Below, piece by piece: positions 26,814 through 34,084 of a DNA stretch of 64,000 nt. The stretch is from Phytoactinopolyspora limicola. Its GTDB lineage: Bacteria; Actinomycetota; Actinomycetes; Jiangellales; Jiangellaceae. The stretch covers positions 1,094,725 through 1,158,724 of the forward strand of contig NZ_JAAOEN010000001.1 in NCBI RefSeq assembly GCF_011320225.1. The letters run 5' to 3'. Both the position numbers and the translations under genes were made by a program. Below the pieces are notes generated by a model, which saw nothing but the letters and a program-made list of their open reading frames with translations, searched no databases and was not told the origin of the DNA. Position 1 is the stretch's first letter. Each line of letters starts with the position of its first letter.

Positions 26814-27955
26814 GCGCAGCCCGGCGCAGTCCCCGTTTCGACGTCGACCACCTCATCGACGATCCGCGGACGCACGTGATCGTCTGTTGTGGCTCGGGCG
26901 GCGTCGGGAAGACCACGACCGCCGCCGCCCTGGGGCTGCGGGCAGCCGAACGGGGCCGGCAGGTCGTGGTACTGACCATCGACCCCGCCCGCCGCCTAGC
27001 CCAGGCGATGGGCCTGACCGAGCTCGACAACAGCCCACGCGAGGTCCCCGGCATTACCGCCCCCGAGGGTGGACGGCTGGACGCGATGATGCTGGACATG
27101 AAACGAACCTTCGACGAGGTGGTCGAGGCGCACACCACCCCCGAGCGGGCTCGGCAGATCCTCGCCAACCCGTTCTACCAGGCACTGTCGTCGTCGTTCG
27201 CCGGCACCCAGGAGTACATGGCCATGGAAAAGCTCGGCCAGCTCCGCCGCCGCGGCCAATGGGACCTGATCGTCGTGGATACACCCCCGTCACGGTCCGC
27301 ACTGGACTTTCTCGACGCACCGGAGCGGCTGGGCTCATTTCTTGACGGTCGGCTGATCCGCCTGCTCGGTGGGCCGGTGCGGGCCGGTGGCCGCGCCTAC
27401 CGGGCCTTCTTCCAGGCCGGCTTCAACGTCGTCACCGGTGCCATGACGAAGGTCCTCGGTGGCGACCTGTTGAAGGACGTCCAGACCTTCGTGAACGCAC
27501 TGGACACCATGTTTGGTGGGTTCCGGGAGAGGGCGGAGCAGACGTATGCCCTCCTCCAACGTCCGGAGACAGCATTCGTGGTGGTGGCGGCGCCGGAGCC
27601 GGACGCGCTGCGAGAAGCGTCGTACTTCGTCGACCGGCTGTCCGAGGACGGAATGCCCCTTGCCGGGCTGGCTCTCAACCGGATCCACCAGGACGGGCCC
27701 GGCGGCATCGGGGAAGAACAGGCGATCGCCGGGGCGGAGCGGCTGGAAGCGACCGGTGGGCACGACCTGACCGCGGCACTGCTGCGGCTCCACGCCGACC
27801 GGCTGGCCGCCGCGGCCCGCGACCGCCGGGCTGGCGACCGGTTCGCCGCCGCCCATCCCGACGTTCCGGTCACGCGAGTGCCTGCTCTGGCGGTGGACGT
27901 CAGTGATCTCGACGGCTTGAGACAGATCGGCGACCTGCTGTCGACGGGTGGGTAG
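26810..27955 (+). CDS. ArsA/Get3-like ATPase, second paralogue (Rv3680 type) lacking the signature lysine
   Basis: 381 residues. The P-loop is CGSGGVGKTTT: the P-loop Lys is present, but the signature Lys of the deviant Walker A (GKGG) is Ser. The switch II region is VVDTPPSRSALDFLDAP. A hydrophobic helical region (about 175-215, with AYRAFFQAGFNVVTGAMTKV) may bind a membrane helix or lipid. It probably forms a heteromer with the preceding ATPase. Followed by a 787-bp gene-free tract. Confidence 0.85.
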   Translation: MSAARRSPRFDVDHLIDDPRTHVIVCCGSGGVGKTTTAAALGLRAAERGRQVVVLTIDPARRLAQAMGLTELDNSPREVPGITAPEGGRLDAMMLDMKRTFDEVVEAHTTPERARQILANPFYQALSSSFAGTQEYMAMEKLGQLRRRGQWDLIVVDTPPSRSALDFLDAPERLGSFLDGRLIRLLGGPVRAGGRAYRAFFQAGFNVVTGAMTKVLGGDLLKDVQTFVNALDTMFGGFRERAEQTYALLQRPETAFVVVAAPEPDALREASYFVDRLSEDGMPLAGLALNRIHQDGPGGIGEEQAIAGAERLEATGGHDLTAALLRLHADRLAAAARDRRAGDRFAAAHPDVPVTRVPALAVDVSDLDGLRQIGDLLSTGG

Positions 27956-28129
27956 GCCGGGCCTCACCGGTGGCCATGAGCTGTCCGCACCGCGGCCGGC
28001 CTGCCGTCCCCCCTTCGGGGTGGGAGGGCTGCGTCGTCACCCGTTCAAAAGGGGCACCGACGATAGTGATAGCCGCACTGTGGCGAAGCTTGAGCCGGAT
28101 GAGTGCCAGATCCCAGAGCGATGCCGCGC

Positions 28130-28197
28130 ACTCCGCTACCGCCAGATGGCGTTAACGCCCGAATCCGGCGGTTAACCCCATCTGGCGGTAGCGGAGT
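28130..28197. repeat. Long inverted repeat (20-bp perfect arms)
   Basis: Arms ACTCCGCTACCGCCAGATGG (28130-28149) and its exact reverse complement (28178-28197). The inner 28 nt extend the stem after one mismatch through GTTAAC (28151-28156) and GTTAAC (28171-28176), leaving a loop of about 12 nt. It lies after ArsA2 and could terminate it, but is longer than a typical terminator. Confidence 0.8.
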
Positions 28198-28255
28198 CCG
28201 GGGCACGCCGCCCGGTGCTCACCGCACAGACAACATGTCGCCGTCCGGGCCACAG

Positions 28256-28363
28256 CAAGGAGGCTTACTGCGGCGTCCGCCCCGGGCACAAGGAGGCTTG
28301 TTGTCGCTAGGGCGACAACAAGGAGGCTTACTGCACACAACGGCGCCATATGGAAGCTTGTTG
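28256..28363. repeat. Four tandem-spaced copies of a CAAGGAGGCTT(A/G)(C/T)TG unit
   Basis: Copies start at 28256, 28289 and 28319, with a diverged copy at 28349, i.e. spacing 33, 30 and 30 bp. Between copies two and three lies a hairpin TTGTCGC...GCGACAA. The spacers differ from each other. The length and number are too small for a CRISPR array. Confidence 0.7.
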
Positions 28364-28407
28364 CGCCCAGCCGAGGGGTGGGGGTCGCCAGAACGGGGCC
28401 GACACCG

Positions 28408-28606
28408 ACGCCGAGACCGATGCCCGCCGCCGGGCGCGGTGGGCGCGGTGGGCGCGCGGGCGATCAGATGCACGTCTCGTTACCGCACACGTTTGCGACG
28501 CATCTGATCGTCAACGCCGAGACCGATGCCCGCGGTGGGCGCGGTGGGCGCGCGGGCGATCAGATGCACGCCTCGGTACCGCACACGTTTGCGACGCATC
28601 TGATCG
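28408..28606. repeat. Direct repeat, period about 96 bp, with internal inverted repeat
   Basis: The core 73-bp copies are 28438-28510 and 28534-28606 and differ at a few positions; an upstream 20-bp part is also repeated at 28408-28427 and 28514-28533. Each copy ends with CGATCAGATGC...GCATCTGATCG, an 11-bp perfect inverted repeat. A third half-copy, GCGATCAGATGTATG, follows near 28630. Confidence 0.75.
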
Positions 28607-28674
28607 CTGAGGTGTTCGCGTCGTGGGATGCGATCAGATGTATGCCGCCGCTCGTCGCCCTGCGATGTCACCGA

Positions 28675-28722
28675 CGTTTGTGCGCCTGATCGTCGCCATA
28701 GAAACGATCAGGCGCACAAACG
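28675..28722 (-). repeat. 19-bp-arm hairpin downstream of ponA2
   Basis: Arms 28675-28693 and 28704-28722 are exact reverse complements (core TGCGCCTGATCGT / ACGATCAGGCGCA) with a 10-nt loop. It begins 20 bp after the ponA2 stop on the minus strand and may act as its terminator. Confidence 0.75.
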
Positions 28723-28737
28723 GAGATCAGGTGCACA
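28718..28737 (-). repeat. 20-bp dispersed repeat, copy 1
   Basis: On the minus strand this reads TGTGCACCTGATCTCCGTTT, identical over 20 bp to plus-strand 63796-63815. It shares the (A)GATCAGGTGCAC core with the direct repeats just beside it. Confidence 0.7.
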
Positions 28738-28742
28738 ACGGG

Positions 28743-31220
28743 TTAGTCGCGCCAGCCGCCGTTCTCGTCGTCGTCGGCGCCGCCTTGCTCGTTGCCGTTC
28801 CCGTTGTCGTCGTCGCCGTCGCGCTGGGGCGGTCGCTCAGGCTCGCGCTCCCTGGGGATACGCCAGCCGTCATCGTCGTCGTCATCGTCGTCATCATCAT
28901 CATCGTCACCGTCGTCACGGCCTGGTGGGACGCCGTTGCTGACGAATAGTCGGATGGTGATACCGGATGGTGCTTGTGAGCCTGCGCCAGGGTCGGTGCG
29001 AACTACCCGACCCTCGGGTAAGTCTGAGTTGATCCGACTCGACACGGACGCGTTAAAACCCGATTCCTCCAGTGTCTCGGTGGCCTGACCGGTACTCATG
29101 CCCCGAACGTCTGGCACGGTGGTGCTGATGCCTTGGATGACGGATCCGTCGGGTTTGGTGAAGGTTTCGTTGGGCAGGCCGTCGAGCGACGTGTCCATCA
29201 TCTCCTTCCAGATCGGCCCGGGGATACAACCACCGCAGGCGTCGGCGATGCGCTGCCCGTTGAAGCTCATGCCGTTCAGGGTGCGTAGCCGTCCGGTGTC
29301 TGGGTCTCCGTCGACGTCGCCGACGGCTACCGCTGTCGACAGCTGCGGAACGTAGCCGACCCACCACACCGCGATCGAACCGTTGGTGGTGCCGGTTTTG
29401 CCTGCCGAGCGACGCCCGCCTTCCAGCTGCATCCGGCGGCCAGTTCCGCCGGAGTTGTGGACAACCCCTTCGAGCACCATGTTGACGGTGTCGGCTACCG
29501 GCCGTTCGAGGGCGCGCTCGCAGTTGGGTTCGGTGTTGTCCACGATCACGTCGCCGTTGCGGTCCTTGACCCGGAGGATGGACGTGGACTCGCAGTGCAC
29601 GCCTCGGTTGGCGAACGTTGCATACGCCTCGGCCATACCCAGCGGTGAGACCTCGTTGCTGCCCAGCACGGTCGCTGGAAATGCTTGATACGGCTGGCCG
29701 TCAGCACGGTTAGCGCCGATGCTCTCCGCCAGGGTGATGCCGTCACACAGGCCGGTCTCCTGGACGAGCTGCGCGTAGTAGGTGTTGACCGACGTTTCGG
29801 TGGCGGTGACGAGGTTGAACCGGCCGTTGCCGGTGGAGTTGCGGGGGCTCCAGGTATCGCTGGCTCGGATCGGTCCGTCGCAGTTGGAGAAGCTGTTGAT
29901 CGGCAGGCTCAGCTGACCAGGCGAGTCGTACGCCGTGTTCAGGCTGACGCCCTGGTTGATCGCCGCGGCCAGGAAGAACGTCTTGGCAGACGATCCGGGC
30001 TGCAACCCGACGCTGCCGCCCATGTCACGGTCTACGGCGAAGTTGACCGCGCTGACACCCTCGCCGGAGACGCCGTAGGTACGGGAGTTCGACAACGCTT
30101 TGATGTGCCCGGTACCCGGCTCCACCGAGGCGAGCGCCGCGACGGCTTCATCGGTCGGAGCGACCGCCTTGGACACCGCTTTGTCCGCCGTCCGCTGAAC
30201 ATCGCGGTCGAGGGTGGTCTCGACGGTGAGCCCGCCGTTGTCGAGCATGTACCGGCGGTCGTCGCGCGTTTCGCCCAGCTCTTCCATGGTGAGCAGCTCG
30301 TTGACCACGTAGTCGCAGAAGTACCCGGCCCAGGCCGAGACACAGCCGTCGGAGATCGACGTGGGGTCGAGTTCGAGTTCGGTCTGGCGGGCCTCGGCGG
30401 CTTCGGCCTCGGTGATCCGCCCGGTCTCCGCCATCCGGCCCAATACGACGTTGCGGCGGCCCAGGGCGGCTTCCGGGTTGCGGTTGGGGTCGTACTGGTT
30501 GGGGCTCTGGACGAGCCCGGCGAGGGTCGCGGCCTGCTCGAGGGTGAGATCCTCGGCCGAGGTGGAGAAGTAGGTGCGCGCAGCGGCCTGGACGCCGTAG
30601 GCGCGGGAGCCGAAGTAGGCGATGTTGAGGTAACGCTCGAGGATCTCCTCTTTGGTCATCTCCTGCTCGACACCGATGGCCATCCGCAGCTCCTCGAGCT
30701 TGCGTTTGTAGCCTTCGACACCCTGGCTGGCGAGGACCTCGATCCGTTCTTCGTCGCTGGTGGCCTGTGACAGCCGGACCTGCTTGACGTACTGCTGGGT
30801 CAGCGTGGACCCACCACCCTGAGTTGACCCGGCTTCGACGTTGCGGATCAGAGCACGCATAGTGCCCTGGAAGTCGATGGGGCCACGCTCGAAGAAGCGA
30901 TCGTCTTCGACGGCGAGGATGGCATCGAGCATGACGTCGGCGATGTCGTCGAGGTCGACGTAGCGGCGGTTCTCCTCGAAGAACGTAGCGAGGGTCCGGC
31001 CGTCGGCATCTCGGATGCGTGACGTCTCGGAGAGTTCGCCGGGCTCGAAGTCAAGCTCCATGTTGCGGAACCAGTCGGCGCTCTCGCGGGCACCGAGGCC
31101 GAGCGCACCCATGACGGGCAGGGCTAGGCCAGCGATGAGCACTCCACACAGAGCGCTGACGCCTATGACTAGGAAGAGTCTGCGGATACCAGATGCGATG
31201 GCAGAGGGACGGAACGCCAT
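28743..31220 (-). CDS. ponA2: Bifunctional class A penicillin-binding protein with PASTA domain (PonA2 type)
   Basis: 825 residues. One N-terminal membrane helix (about 15-40) is followed by a GT51 glycosyltransferase domain with catalytic Glu105 in AVEDDRFFERG and GGGSTLTQQYVKQ. The transpeptidase domain has Ser410 in PGSSAKTF, SVN at 477-479 and GKTGTT. A PASTA domain (VPDVRGMSTGQATETLEESG) precedes an acidic tail with a run of about 13 Asp residues. It polymerises and cross-links peptidoglycan outside the membrane. Divergent from whiB, as in M. tuberculosis Rv3681c-Rv3682. Confidence 0.93.
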   Translation of the reverse strand: MAFRPSAIASGIRRLFLVIGVSALCGVLIAGLALPVMGALGLGARESADWFRNMELDFEPGELSETSRIRDADGRTLATFFEENRRYVDLDDIADVMLDAILAVEDDRFFERGPIDFQGTMRALIRNVEAGSTQGGGSTLTQQYVKQVRLSQATSDEERIEVLASQGVEGYKRKLEELRMAIGVEQEMTKEEILERYLNIAYFGSRAYGVQAAARTYFSTSAEDLTLEQAATLAGLVQSPNQYDPNRNPEAALGRRNVVLGRMAETGRITEAEAAEARQTELELDPTSISDGCVSAWAGYFCDYVVNELLTMEELGETRDDRRYMLDNGGLTVETTLDRDVQRTADKAVSKAVAPTDEAVAALASVEPGTGHIKALSNSRTYGVSGEGVSAVNFAVDRDMGGSVGLQPGSSAKTFFLAAAINQGVSLNTAYDSPGQLSLPINSFSNCDGPIRASDTWSPRNSTGNGRFNLVTATETSVNTYYAQLVQETGLCDGITLAESIGANRADGQPYQAFPATVLGSNEVSPLGMAEAYATFANRGVHCESTSILRVKDRNGDVIVDNTEPNCERALERPVADTVNMVLEGVVHNSGGTGRRMQLEGGRRSAGKTGTTNGSIAVWWVGYVPQLSTAVAVGDVDGDPDTGRLRTLNGMSFNGQRIADACGGCIPGPIWKEMMDTSLDGLPNETFTKPDGSVIQGISTTVPDVRGMSTGQATETLEESGFNASVSSRINSDLPEGRVVRTDPGAGSQAPSGITIRLFVSNGVPPGRDDGDDDDDDDDDDDDDGWRIPREREPERPPQRDGDDDNGNGNEQGGADDDENGGWRD

Positions 31221-31358
31221 GAAAGCAGACTAGCCGCTCGGTCCGACATCACCAAAGCTTCCACAGCTTCCACGCCCGCGCACGTGCGATACCACATATC
31301 GCTAGATCAGAGCAATAGGCCGACCGGACGATTCCAATATGTGCGATCAGGTCTAGCC

Positions 31359-31387
31359 TGTGACTATGTGTTTTGCATAGTGTCACA
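31359..31387. promoter_or_regulatory. Imperfect inverted repeat in the whiB-ponA2 divergent promoter region
   Basis: TGTGACTATG (31359-31368) faces CATAGTGTCACA (31376-31387); the arms match except for two extra bases (TG) in the right arm. It lies 58 bp upstream of whiB and 139 bp upstream of ponA2, so it could bind a regulator of either gene. Confidence 0.4.
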
Positions 31388-31445
31388 CCTATCAAGTAAG
31401 GGTGAGCGATCTGGCGCAGTGCCAGGTCACGGGGGTGGTTACGAG

Positions 31446-31739
31446 ATGACATTGGTTAAGGATTGGCTCAGTGAGGCAGCTTGCCAAACCGCTGAGCCAG
31501 ACGCCCTGTTCGTACCGGGGGCAGCCCAGAATCGCGCAAAGGCTGTGTGTTTCGGGTGCCCTGTGCGGACCGAGTGTCTCGCCGACGCGTTGGACAACCG
31601 CACGGAGTTCGGCATCTGGGGCGGCATGACGGAACGGGAGCGTCGGGCGCTGCTGCGGCGCCGGCCCAACGTCACGTCATGGCAGGCGCTCCTGGAGGCC
31701 GCTCGAGACGATTACGACACCATGCGCGAGGCCGGCTGA
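31446..31739 (+). CDS. WhiB-family iron-sulfur transcriptional regulator (WhiB4 position)
   Basis: 97 residues. The four cluster Cys are in EAACQ and VCFGCPVRTEC; the WhiB turn GIWGGMTERERR follows, then basic residues ALLRRRP for DNA binding. WhiB proteins bind a [4Fe-4S] cluster and act with sigma factor to respond to redox or NO. ATG at 31446 is chosen since the first Cys falls at the usual distance; the longer frame is non-conserved. Synteny with ponA2 and the ArsA pair points to the WhiB4 branch. Confidence 0.88.
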   Translation: MTLVKDWLSEAACQTAEPDALFVPGAAQNRAKAVCFGCPVRTECLADALDNRTEFGIWGGMTERERRALLRRRPNVTSWQALLEAARDDYDTMREAG

Positions 31740-32040
31740 GGGTTGCCGCTGGCGCGGGGGCGCGAGTTCGTCCATTGTCGCTCGCGACCTAGAGGTCCCA
31801 TGCCCAGGTGCCGGGACCTCTGAGTATCCGGGTGTTGGTGTGCGTCTTGGGTCATGTTTGGCGTCGATAGGTTACGAGAGCATGGGCGCGAGCAAGACCA
31901 CGAACCCGGTCGTCCATCAGCGAGAACGCCTAGTCGCGGATCGTGGCGGCCTTCGATGCCACAGGGGTTGCGCCCGAGTCCGACGGGACTGCTCACCGAT
32001 GGCCGAAACCGGGTAGTACGGCAGGCCGTGCCTGGCTCGA
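31740..32040. other. Intergenic spacer between whiB and the MFS gene
   Basis: About 300 bp with no supported gene. The only structure I see is a perfect 9-bp hairpin, AGAGGTCCC (31791-31799) with GGGACCTCT (31813-31821), a likely terminator for whiB. This spacer is where the M. tuberculosis-like gene order ends. Confidence 0.55.
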
Positions 32041-33342
32041 TCACCCGCGCGGCGGCTCCACCTCTGTTCTCCGCGTAGCCACCCCCGTGGTCCGCGTGGC
32101 CTTGGCCAGCAACCGGCACCCGCACCAGATGGTGGCGGCGGCCAGCCCAGTGGCCACGGCGGCCAGGAGCCAAGCTGCCGAGAAAGACACCGACTGTGCC
32201 ACCGAGCCGAAGACGATGGGCCCGAGTGCGTTCCCGGCGGTGAGTCCGGACAGGCCCACTCCAGCCACCGCGCCTGGCCGTCCGGGCGCGGATCGAACCA
32301 GAGTGAGGAAGAACAGGGCGGTCCAACCCCAGCCGCCCGCAAGTGCGCCCACGGTCCCGAGTCCGAAGAGCAGGGCCGTCCCGGTGGCACCCAGCAACAT
32401 GGTGACCGAACCGATGGCGAGCATCCATGGCATCAGCCGCCCCGCCGCACCGGGACGGCGGTCGGCCAGGGCGCCAGAGCCGATCCGTACCACCACGCCG
32501 GCGATGCTGGCAACGCCCAGCAGGATGCCCCCGTGGGCTTGTGACATGCCGATGGCAACCGCGCTATCGGTCAGGAACACGCTGATGCCGGTGGCGGCCA
32601 TCGAGGCGAGTGCGGCGCCCACGGCCAGCAGGAGAACTGTGGGCGACGAGGCGCGGAGACCGGCCGGCTGTGCCGTGGAACCATCGATGCCCGACTGGCT
32701 GGAGGGTGAGTCGGGCTGCGGCCGCCATGGGCCGGCGCCACCAGCGGCGAGAAGGAGCATGACCGCTACGAACGGAATGACTCCGACGGCGAACGCCCAT
32801 CTCCATCCGGCGGTCATCGCGATGGCCGGGACGGCGAACCCGGCGGCCATGGTGGCCAGCGGTATCGATGCCTCTTTGATGCCGAAGACGACTCCTTTGC
32901 GCCGGTCGGGTACCCAGCTGGCCACCAGCCGATTCAGGCCTGGGTCCACGAACGCGAGCCCTACTCCGGCGCACGCCATCAGTATCGCCAGTTCGAGCCA
33001 GTTGCGGACGTAGAGGCCAATTCCGCTGAGGGCGGCGAAGCTCAGCACTGTCCCGACGGTGATCGTGAACCGCGCGCCACGCCGGTCGGCCAACCGGCCG
33101 GTCAGGGGTGCGCTGAGGGCGCTGGCGACGAACAGCACTGCCACCATCGCGCCGAGGGCGGTCTCGGATAGTCCAACGTCCAGCCGGACCTGTGCTGCGG
33201 TGGCGCCAACCAGGAAGGCGGGCAGCGCGGGGAGGACGAGGCCGATGCCGACGGTGATGATCACCTTGGTCGGCGGGGCGCTGATTTGTACTTCTGGCGT
33301 CAACGTCTCAACTCGCTCGTGGGGTCCTGCGGAGAAGGTCAC
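32041..33342 (-). CDS. MFS transporter divergent from the catabolic operon
   Basis: 433 residues with 12 membrane helices. The loop 2-3 motif is LTGRLADRRGARFTITVG, typical of the major facilitator superfamily; the central loop (about 195-225) is hydrophilic. GTG at 33342 (MTFSAGPHERVE) is the likely start, since the longer frame crosses the palindromic operator. Its sharing of the operator at 33353-33366 with the GntR gene suggests it imports or exports the operon's substrate. Confidence 0.82.
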   Translation of the reverse strand: MTFSAGPHERVETLTPEVQISAPPTKVIITVGIGLVLPALPAFLVGATAAQVRLDVGLSETALGAMVAVLFVASALSAPLTGRLADRRGARFTITVGTVLSFAALSGIGLYVRNWLELAILMACAGVGLAFVDPGLNRLVASWVPDRRKGVVFGIKEASIPLATMAAGFAVPAIAMTAGWRWAFAVGVIPFVAVMLLLAAGGAGPWRPQPDSPSSQSGIDGSTAQPAGLRASSPTVLLLAVGAALASMAATGISVFLTDSAVAIGMSQAHGGILLGVASIAGVVVRIGSGALADRRPGAAGRLMPWMLAIGSVTMLLGATGTALLFGLGTVGALAGGWGWTALFFLTLVRSAPGRPGAVAGVGLSGLTAGNALGPIVFGSVAQSVSFSAAWLLAAVATGLAAATIWCGCRLLAKATRTTGVATRRTEVEPPRG

Positions 33343-33352
33343 GTCATTGTAA

Positions 33353-33366
33353 ACCAATATATTGGT
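33353..33366. promoter_or_regulatory. Palindromic operator between MFS gene and GntR operon
   Basis: ACCAATATATTGGT is a perfect 14-bp palindrome, 11 bp upstream of the MFS GTG and 29 bp upstream of the GntR ATG. Its size and symmetry fit a GntR/FCD dimer site, and its A/T content stands out locally. It probably controls both transcription directions. Confidence 0.6.
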
Positions 33367-33394
33367 CTCTATATGCAGAACACATGAATGTGAT

Positions 33395-34084
33395 ATGTTG
33401 CCGCTCGTGGCAGGAGTGAAGCTTGATCGGCTCAACCGCGTGTCGCTGCGTGACCGCGTGCTCGATGTCCTTCAGGGGCACATCGTGTCGGGCACGCTGG
33501 CCCCCGGGCAGCGCCTCCATGACTCCGAGCTCGCCCAGCAGCTCGGTGTCAGTCGCACGCCGGTGCGGGAAGCTCTCCAGCACCTGCAGGCCATTGGTCT
33601 GGTCGAGGCTGTTCCCGGAGCGATGACCAGGGTGACCAAGATGGATGCCGGTGATGCCGCCGCCGTCTTTCCGGTGGTCGCGCACCTCCACGCCCTCGCG
33701 GCGCGGCTGGCCGTCGAAGCACTGGAGCCTGCCCACATCGATCGGCTACGCCGATGCAACGACGAACTCCTCGAGGCGGCGAGCGCCGGCGACAAAGACG
33801 CGATGATCGCGGCAGACACCGAGTTCCACGACGTGTTCATCGAGCTGGCCGGTAATCCGGTGCTCACCGATCTGCTGGACCGGCTCACCCCCCGGGTACG
33901 TCGGTACGAGTACGCCCTGTTCGACGATGCCGCCGGGCACGCCTCCGCCCATGACCACGACCAGATCGTCGAGGCAGCGCAGGCACGCGACGTCGCCGCG
34001 CTATGTGGCTTGGTGGAACGTAACTGGCTCAGCTTCGGCGACGTGGTGGTGCGTCAGTTGCAAGGCGAGAGAGCACCGTCATGA
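33395..34084 (+). CDS. GntR-family regulator, FadR/FCD subgroup
   Basis: 229 residues. The N-terminal winged helix has DSELAQQLGVSRTPVREALQ; the C-terminal all-helical FCD domain has TEFHDVFIELAGN and HDHDQIVEAAQ, which supply the Asp/His residues that bind a metal and carboxylate-type effectors. First gene of the plus-strand operon; its stop overlaps the next ATG by 4 bp. Alternative starts are GTG 33407 and 33416; the latter follows GCAGGA. Probably the operon's substrate-responsive repressor. Confidence 0.87.
   Translation: MLPLVAGVKLDRLNRVSLRDRVLDVLQGHIVSGTLAPGQRLHDSELAQQLGVSRTPVREALQHLQAIGLVEAVPGAMTRVTKMDAGDAAAVFPVVAHLHALAARLAVEALEPAHIDRLRRCNDELLEAASAGDKDAMIAADTEFHDVFIELAGNPVLTDLLDRLTPRVRRYEYALFDDAAGHASAHDHDQIVEAAQARDVAALCGLVERNWLSFGDVVVRQLQGERAPS

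Larger units (their letters stand above)
27956..28742. other. Gene-free, repeat-rich tract between the convergent ArsA2 and ponA2 genes
   Basis: No convincing gene is present. The tract holds, in order, a long hairpin (28130-28197), four spaced copies of a CAAGGAGGCTT unit (28256-28363), a direct repeat of about 96 bp that itself contains an inverted repeat (28408-28606), and a 19-bp-arm hairpin (28675-28722) just after ponA2. The many short frames here change reading frame between repeat copies and lack family similarity. Confidence 0.7.

Noticed and set aside
28256..28606. Possible CRISPR array
   Set aside because: Repeat copies are few, of different kinds, and imperfect; the spacers are not of uniform length and no cas gene is near.
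29685..30770. 361-residue plus-strand open frame opposite ponA2
   Set aside because: Shadow of the ponA2 reading frame in high-GC DNA; Gly/Val/Arg-rich with no motif.
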